From the NCBI RefSeq assembly GCF_947623445.1, contig NC_135245.1, positions 7,633,501-7,697,500 on the forward strand: a DNA stretch of 64,000 nt, given 5' to 3'. This document shows, in pieces, positions 59,311-64,000 of this stretch. The notes below the pieces were generated by a model. That model was not told the DNA's origin. It searched no databases and saw only the letters and a list, made by a program, of their open reading frames with translations. Made by a program: the position numbers and the translations under genes. This stretch comes from Clavelina lepadiformis. Lineage: Eukaryota; Chordata; Ascidiacea; Aplousobranchia; Clavelinidae. Every line of letters begins with the position of its first letter. Position 1 is the stretch's first letter.

Positions 59311-61678
59311 TGTACTTAAACTCACTACATTTCTTTTATACTGCTATCTTTTGTGACTTAAATGTTTTTACGCTAATGCTTTTGTAAGATTTGGAAATGA
59401 TTTACGTTTGCAGTAACTACGCTTTTTCAGTAAATGATTGGAAAATAGCACACGGCATATTTTTGCTTACTTTATATGGGAAGAACTTGGTGTATATCTT
59501 TGTGGCCGCTGTTTATGCCTTAGCCTAGAGTTAAACGGTCTTGAACACACTGCCATTAAAAACACGAAAATCTATAATGTTGCACAGTATCCATGGTTTA
59601 GGTAAGACCTAGAAGTTTGCATTTATGAACATTATTGAAAAGCTGAAAGCCAAATAGACCTAAAACTATATAATTTCTGAGGATTAGGGTCAGACTACCT
59701 AGAGCTGAGGCCACAATGTACAACAAAAATAACACTGTTTAATTAAAAATGCCTCTTAATTAATCAATCATCCAATACTGACAAACAAAACATGGCAACA
59801 CATCCACTAAATTCGCCAAAACGAGTCTTGCAACGCTGTCGATTTCATCAAGCTGTTTTTTTAATTTAACTTTGACATCTATATTTAAGGTAGCAGGATG
59901 TTTTGTAGGTTGCATTTCCTCCACGTCACTACTATCGCAGGTTTCAAAAAAAAAGTGAGCGCATGTTTCACGTAAAAGAAAGTATATCCAGAACGTCCTA
60001 TACTGCTATATTTGAACGTTCCATGTCATAGTCAAAGTAACTTGCTGCACATTCCTACCATTACACTCAATTAATTCTTTGCCTCTTGTAATTATATAAT
60101 GACCACGAATTTCCGATATGAAACGTATCTTACTACAACCGAATGTAACTTAATTAGTAGCCAACGGTTGAACCAAATAAAATCTGTGAACTTTCATCTG
60201 GAATGACGACTCGTTTTTCGTTCAAGTTTCGTCGAACCAACGATATAAAGAACATGATAGGAAACTGCTAGGGGAAGTACCGTTTTTATTTCGCCCTCGT
60301 TACGCTTCAGTGCGGTCACATCCGTTTCACACGTTTGACTTTGGTTGAGCCTTGGACTTAGTGTAGCCTTACGGAGAAAGAACTATGATTAGGGGAAGGT
60401 GACCTTTGGAAGCGTTATATCAGTATAGCCTATAGGCCTAGCTGAATTTGGTTAACTTTGAAGTTTACAATGGTGCGAAATTTTTAAAACTCGGTGAAAC
60501 TAGGCCTAAAGATCTACAGGTATGCTTGCAGATTGAGACTGCAATATTTAAATGCCACGTATATGTTGTGTGGGGATTGTGGTGTGGATTGCTTTTAGTT
60601 TGGCCTAAAGCCAAGACTATTAGTCTTAGTGCTAGACTCCTATAGACAATTGTCTTTGACTCCGTTGCGTTTGCTGTTTCTATAATGTTTCTTCAAATCA
60701 ACACCAACTTCATAAAGTCTAATTGTTATATTGTCCGAATAGGTTGTATCAAATTAGAAACATTAACACCATCTTTCCACATTTAAACAAAGTTATAACT
60801 CGAATTCAGTAATGATTCCAATTCCGAATAATTCAGCAATAACTTCAATTCAGCAGAACAGAAGAAATAGCTAAGAGCGACAAAAGACAAGAGAGAGATT
60901 TAGACCAAACACTAGGTTTTATACTCCCATATTTTGACCAATGGGCGAGGGCCAAACTAGCCATACAATGACACGTATCTACTTGTCCATGTTACATTCT
61001 AAGCTTTCATCACAAAGAATTAAAATCGATTTACATCGGGTACAGAAAACCACTTGACACACTACTACGTCACATGTCGATTTGTAACTAAGATTGAATA
61101 AGGATTAAACTAGGAACAATACATTTCAAATTTGTTTAGAATTTAACTGGAAACACAAAAATTGCTTAACAAATGCCAATTATAGAACTTGTTTAATTTG
61201 ATTATATCTAAACGCCACAGTTGCATGCCTGAATGCAACAACTGTCTACCTCAGCACAATTTGTTTAGTGCACCAAACAAAAAAATTTGTATCAAAAAAA
61301 AGAAGCATGGGCAGAAGTATTAGAAAGCAAAATTTTGTCATACCGAGAGGACAAGCTCATGCACATGCACGCTTGCAAAACCAGTACTAAAATTAGCCTG
61401 AAATTTGTACAATTACTCGACGTACGATGGGTCAATTTTGACAACTAAAACATTTCTGACACGGCAGGACAACCATCTTTCGAACCGTGTAATCGCTTTT
61501 CTTTTAACTGCAGCGATAAGAAAATAAATTGAATGTTTACAAGTCTAGCTCCTGCTATCAAAACTAGATAGCAAGCATTATTACATCATCCAGCATTCAA
61601 GTCAAACAAAGCCTTTGTTACATTATAAACATTTTGTTGCATTTGAATTCACACCTAGGGTGGACTCACCACCTTTAT
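59311..61678. other. Gene-poor region downstream of NCBP3
   Basis: Contains the NCBP3 3' UTR at its left. No coding exon, RNA gene or bounded repeat is recognised. Confidence 0.4.
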
Positions 61679-62100
61679 TTAAAGACAAAACGTGTACAAA
61701 TGTGTAACATACAAATTAAAATTGCGTTTCAGTTTACGCAGAATATATCCTCCAACATATTCGAGAATACTAATTTCATCAGGAGTGAGGTTACTTGATG
61801 GCAATTCTGTTGTATTTTCTGCGTGTATTTTCCTAGAGTAAACAATCCAACTTATTGCAATTGATTTCAGAAAGTTGGAACATAATACCACACCATTCAA
61901 TATCAGTATAATACAACATTAATATCTTATCACATTAAATGTTAAGCTGAATCATAAAAATATATACCTGAGAAAAAGATCAAACATTTTTCTTGTGGCT
62001 TCAAGTGATTTGCATCGATCTGCATTCGGGCCAAAAATATTAAGAATTCTAGATATGCTATTTATACTAAACGTTGTCAACAACTCAGATCCTTGATTAT
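61679..62100 (-). pseudogene. Fragment of an unidentified transposon-like protein
   Basis: Two minus-strand segments splice in phase: one ending CTCAG/GTATAT near 61969 (SINSISRILNIFGPNADRC) and one starting after TAG near 61835 (LPSSNLTPDEISILEYVGGY, then ILRKLKR). The EYVGGYILRKL pattern resembles the YVaGyi-KL helix seen in several transposase-derived proteins. Upstream, the frame closes at a stop, and an ATG-initiated frame (MSSAPALTAEYLIEIVVDDE at 62166) is out of phase with it, so the gene is incomplete or decayed. Confidence 0.35.
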
Positions 62101-63073
62101 ACACTCTTCATCGTCGACAACGATTTCAATTAAATATTCAGCAGTAAGTGCTGGTGCAGACGACATGTTGGCAACTGATAGGCTACACACGTTTGAATCG
62201 TCAAAACAACATAAACAGCAACCTCACTTCTCAGTAATCGATAAACGAACCATGCAAATGCGTATAACTTTTCGCCACGACTGGCGTAGTGTGAGTGAGT
62301 AAGTGTCCGCAACCATGCGTGACGCGGGCGAAACAAAACCTTCTCTTCTCATAAAAAAGAAACAAACGAGGAGGAGGTAGTTTCCCATCATGTTCTTTAT
62401 ATCGTTGGTCGAACCAAACCAATTAGGCCACAAACAAGTCATATTAATTCACATTTACAAAATATTTACCTTGCGCGGTTTTATAGCAATAATAAAATAT
62501 ATACCGTAAAAAATGGACTTACACCAAGATTATGTTATTTACATTTTAGAGCAGATGTATGGTACCTATAGACAACTTGACATAAGACTAAACTGTAAAA
62601 AGAGACCATATCTTATCTTCATATCGGCACTTTATCGTATGGTTGTTTTTTCAATTATTCAGTTTTTTTCAACAACAGCATGTCCCGAATTTTCTAAATT
62701 TTCTGGCACTGTATTGCGCTTGGGCAAGGCATTAATGACTATCGCTCTTGTTCAGTTGTCCTGGTGAACAATACCAAATTTGCACAATTGTGCATAACAA
62801 ATTAAAAAAAATAAATAAATAAAAATGTGTGTCCAAGGGATATCCTTGTAGGGATAGGTAAAAGACGGAATGCATACGGACTTTTATGGATTCTGTAAAA
62901 TGGGTAAAAGACGGACTTATATACTGTGACAAATAAGCTTGATTTAATTTAGGTGTGGACGTTTTCGCAGTGGTGTAGCAGACAGTTAATTGGTGTTGAT
63001 AAGGTTTAGTTGTAAACAAAAAAGAATATTAACATGAATGTCACACTTGGGCTTTTTTTAACTGCAACCGGTC
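62101..63073. other. No gene recognised
   Basis: The ORFs here are short, overlap on both strands and lack recognisable similarity. Part of 62711-62764 resembles a repeat in TTC8 intron 6. GGTAAAAGACGGA occurs twice at 62858-62925. Confidence 0.35.
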
Positions 63074-63205
63074 AGCTTGGGAAATGTGTCTGATGAACAT
63101 GGTGAAAGATTTCACCAAGACATTCCCGTTATTAAAAAGCGATATAAAAGAAAATAGTCAGTCACCATGATTGCAGATTAGTGCTGGACCCTACAACGAG
63201 ATAGT
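63074..63205 (+). pseudogene. C-terminal fragment of the LPPLHIKLGLMKQ-type transposon protein
   Basis: The plus strand reads LGNVSDEHGERFHQDIPVI, then after an in-frame stop continues with MIAD and CWTLQRDS, matching the end of the protein encoded at 56282-56653. About 130 bases remain with at least two stops, and no transposon ends are seen close by. It is a third copy of this family within 42 kb. Confidence 0.7.
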
Positions 63206-64000
63206 CTGAATATCATAAGCACATGTAGAGTAAATAATTCTTATTCTTTGTAGACTTAGTTCCTTTGTAATAGTTATATAATACTATATTGACACACTAT
63301 TTGGATTACAAAGTTTTCTAAGATTTCGTATTTGTACAAACAAAATTGAGTTAAAAATGAGATGATAGTTTTTTTCCACACTTAAGTACAAGTTTAAGTT
63401 AACAAAATGCCAATACTATTAAACATTCTTACAGTCTTTTGTATGAATTTGTGTTTACATCTAGAGGAACAGCTTATCACAAAGCATTTATACCAAAAAA
63501 TAATAATTGGTTCTTCATTTCGATTTTTCTTGAAAACCTGATGTGTACATAAAAAACTACGGTCGAATCCGAATTTAGCACCAGAAGATTATACAGAACA
63601 CATGTTCTTGAATGTTTGCAAAACTTAAATTTTGTTGGACAGTAATTATTATACCATATGACGTTCCAACCACTAACGTAATTGAAATCTGCTTGTCTCT
63701 ATAACATAACTAAGAATGAAGAAGAACACGTTTTAAAGCTCATGCATTAAGGACCAACGAAAAACATTAAATTTGTTATAATGTAATTGTATATATAATT
63801 TAATGTTTGTTTTTATTTAGGTTTATCAGATTTTTATGGACATATTAAGCATTTTCCATACCTATAAATTATCAGTTATGATGTAATAGTATTAAGAACT
63901 GTTTGTGTAAACTTGTGTAAATAACTGATTGCCTTTAGCAGTGAGTGTTATAGTTATGTGGTTGATGTGAAAACGTATTATTAACAAAGTACACTCGAGA
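63206..64000. other. Nothing recognised
   Basis: AT-rich sequence to the right edge with no open frame, RNA gene or repeat that I can support. Confidence 0.35.

Noticed and set aside
62513..62767. 84-codon plus-strand ORF
   Set aside because: No similarity, composition typical of AT-rich noncoding DNA, and its end overlaps a dispersed repeat shared with TTC8 intron 6.

Overview
The window is animal nuclear DNA. It is AT-rich and intron-dense, with short exons, canonical GT-AG introns and conserved metazoan genes, and no bacterial-style operons or ribosome binding sites. The gene set, the compact genes with introns of a few hundred bases, and the heavy load of small DNA transposons would fit a marine invertebrate such as a tunicate. 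That species guess rests on overall impression only.

Layout, left to right. The minus strand at 1608-3946 carries the first four coding exons of the RNA helicase DDX1; the rest lies left of base 1. 4000-9950 is mostly intergenic, with several MITEs (two have perfect 8-bp target duplications) and a possible last exon of a membrane protein (7771-8184, minus). DHRS7B-like reductase (9955-11563, plus) and the BBSome subunit TTC8/BBS8 (12502-16503, plus) follow in tandem, both complete. An ankyrin-repeat DHHC protein of the ZDHHC17/ZDHHC13 type (18088-26828, minus, 12 exons, 608 aa) comes next; its large second intron holds a transposon inside another transposon. A foldback array (27945-29185), a small coiled-coil ORF (29381-29617) and the PDZ tail-anchored protein SYNJ2BP (30609-37542, minus, 145 aa) follow, with a three-layer transposon nest in SYNJ2BP intron 1. 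37543-45359 has no recognised gene but contains a dense nest of hAT-like and Mutator-like non-autonomous elements (41996-44674). NCBP3 (45360-59310, plus, 11 exons, 565 aa) is complete; its seventh intron carries a DUF7869-like DNA transposon whose transposase is split by a second, different transposon. 59311-64000 is mostly gene-poor, with transposon-derived fragments.

The genes are unrelated housekeeping functions (RNA processing and capping, lipid/SDR metabolism, ciliary trafficking, palmitoylation, mitochondrial outer-membrane scaffolding). There is no sign of a functional cluster. The most noteworthy signals are an AT-AC (U12-type) intron in the DHHC gene, a DHHC zinc domain missing expected ligands, a changed cap-binding motif in NCBP3, and several transposon families whose boundaries can be fixed exactly because they are nested and leave target-site duplications.
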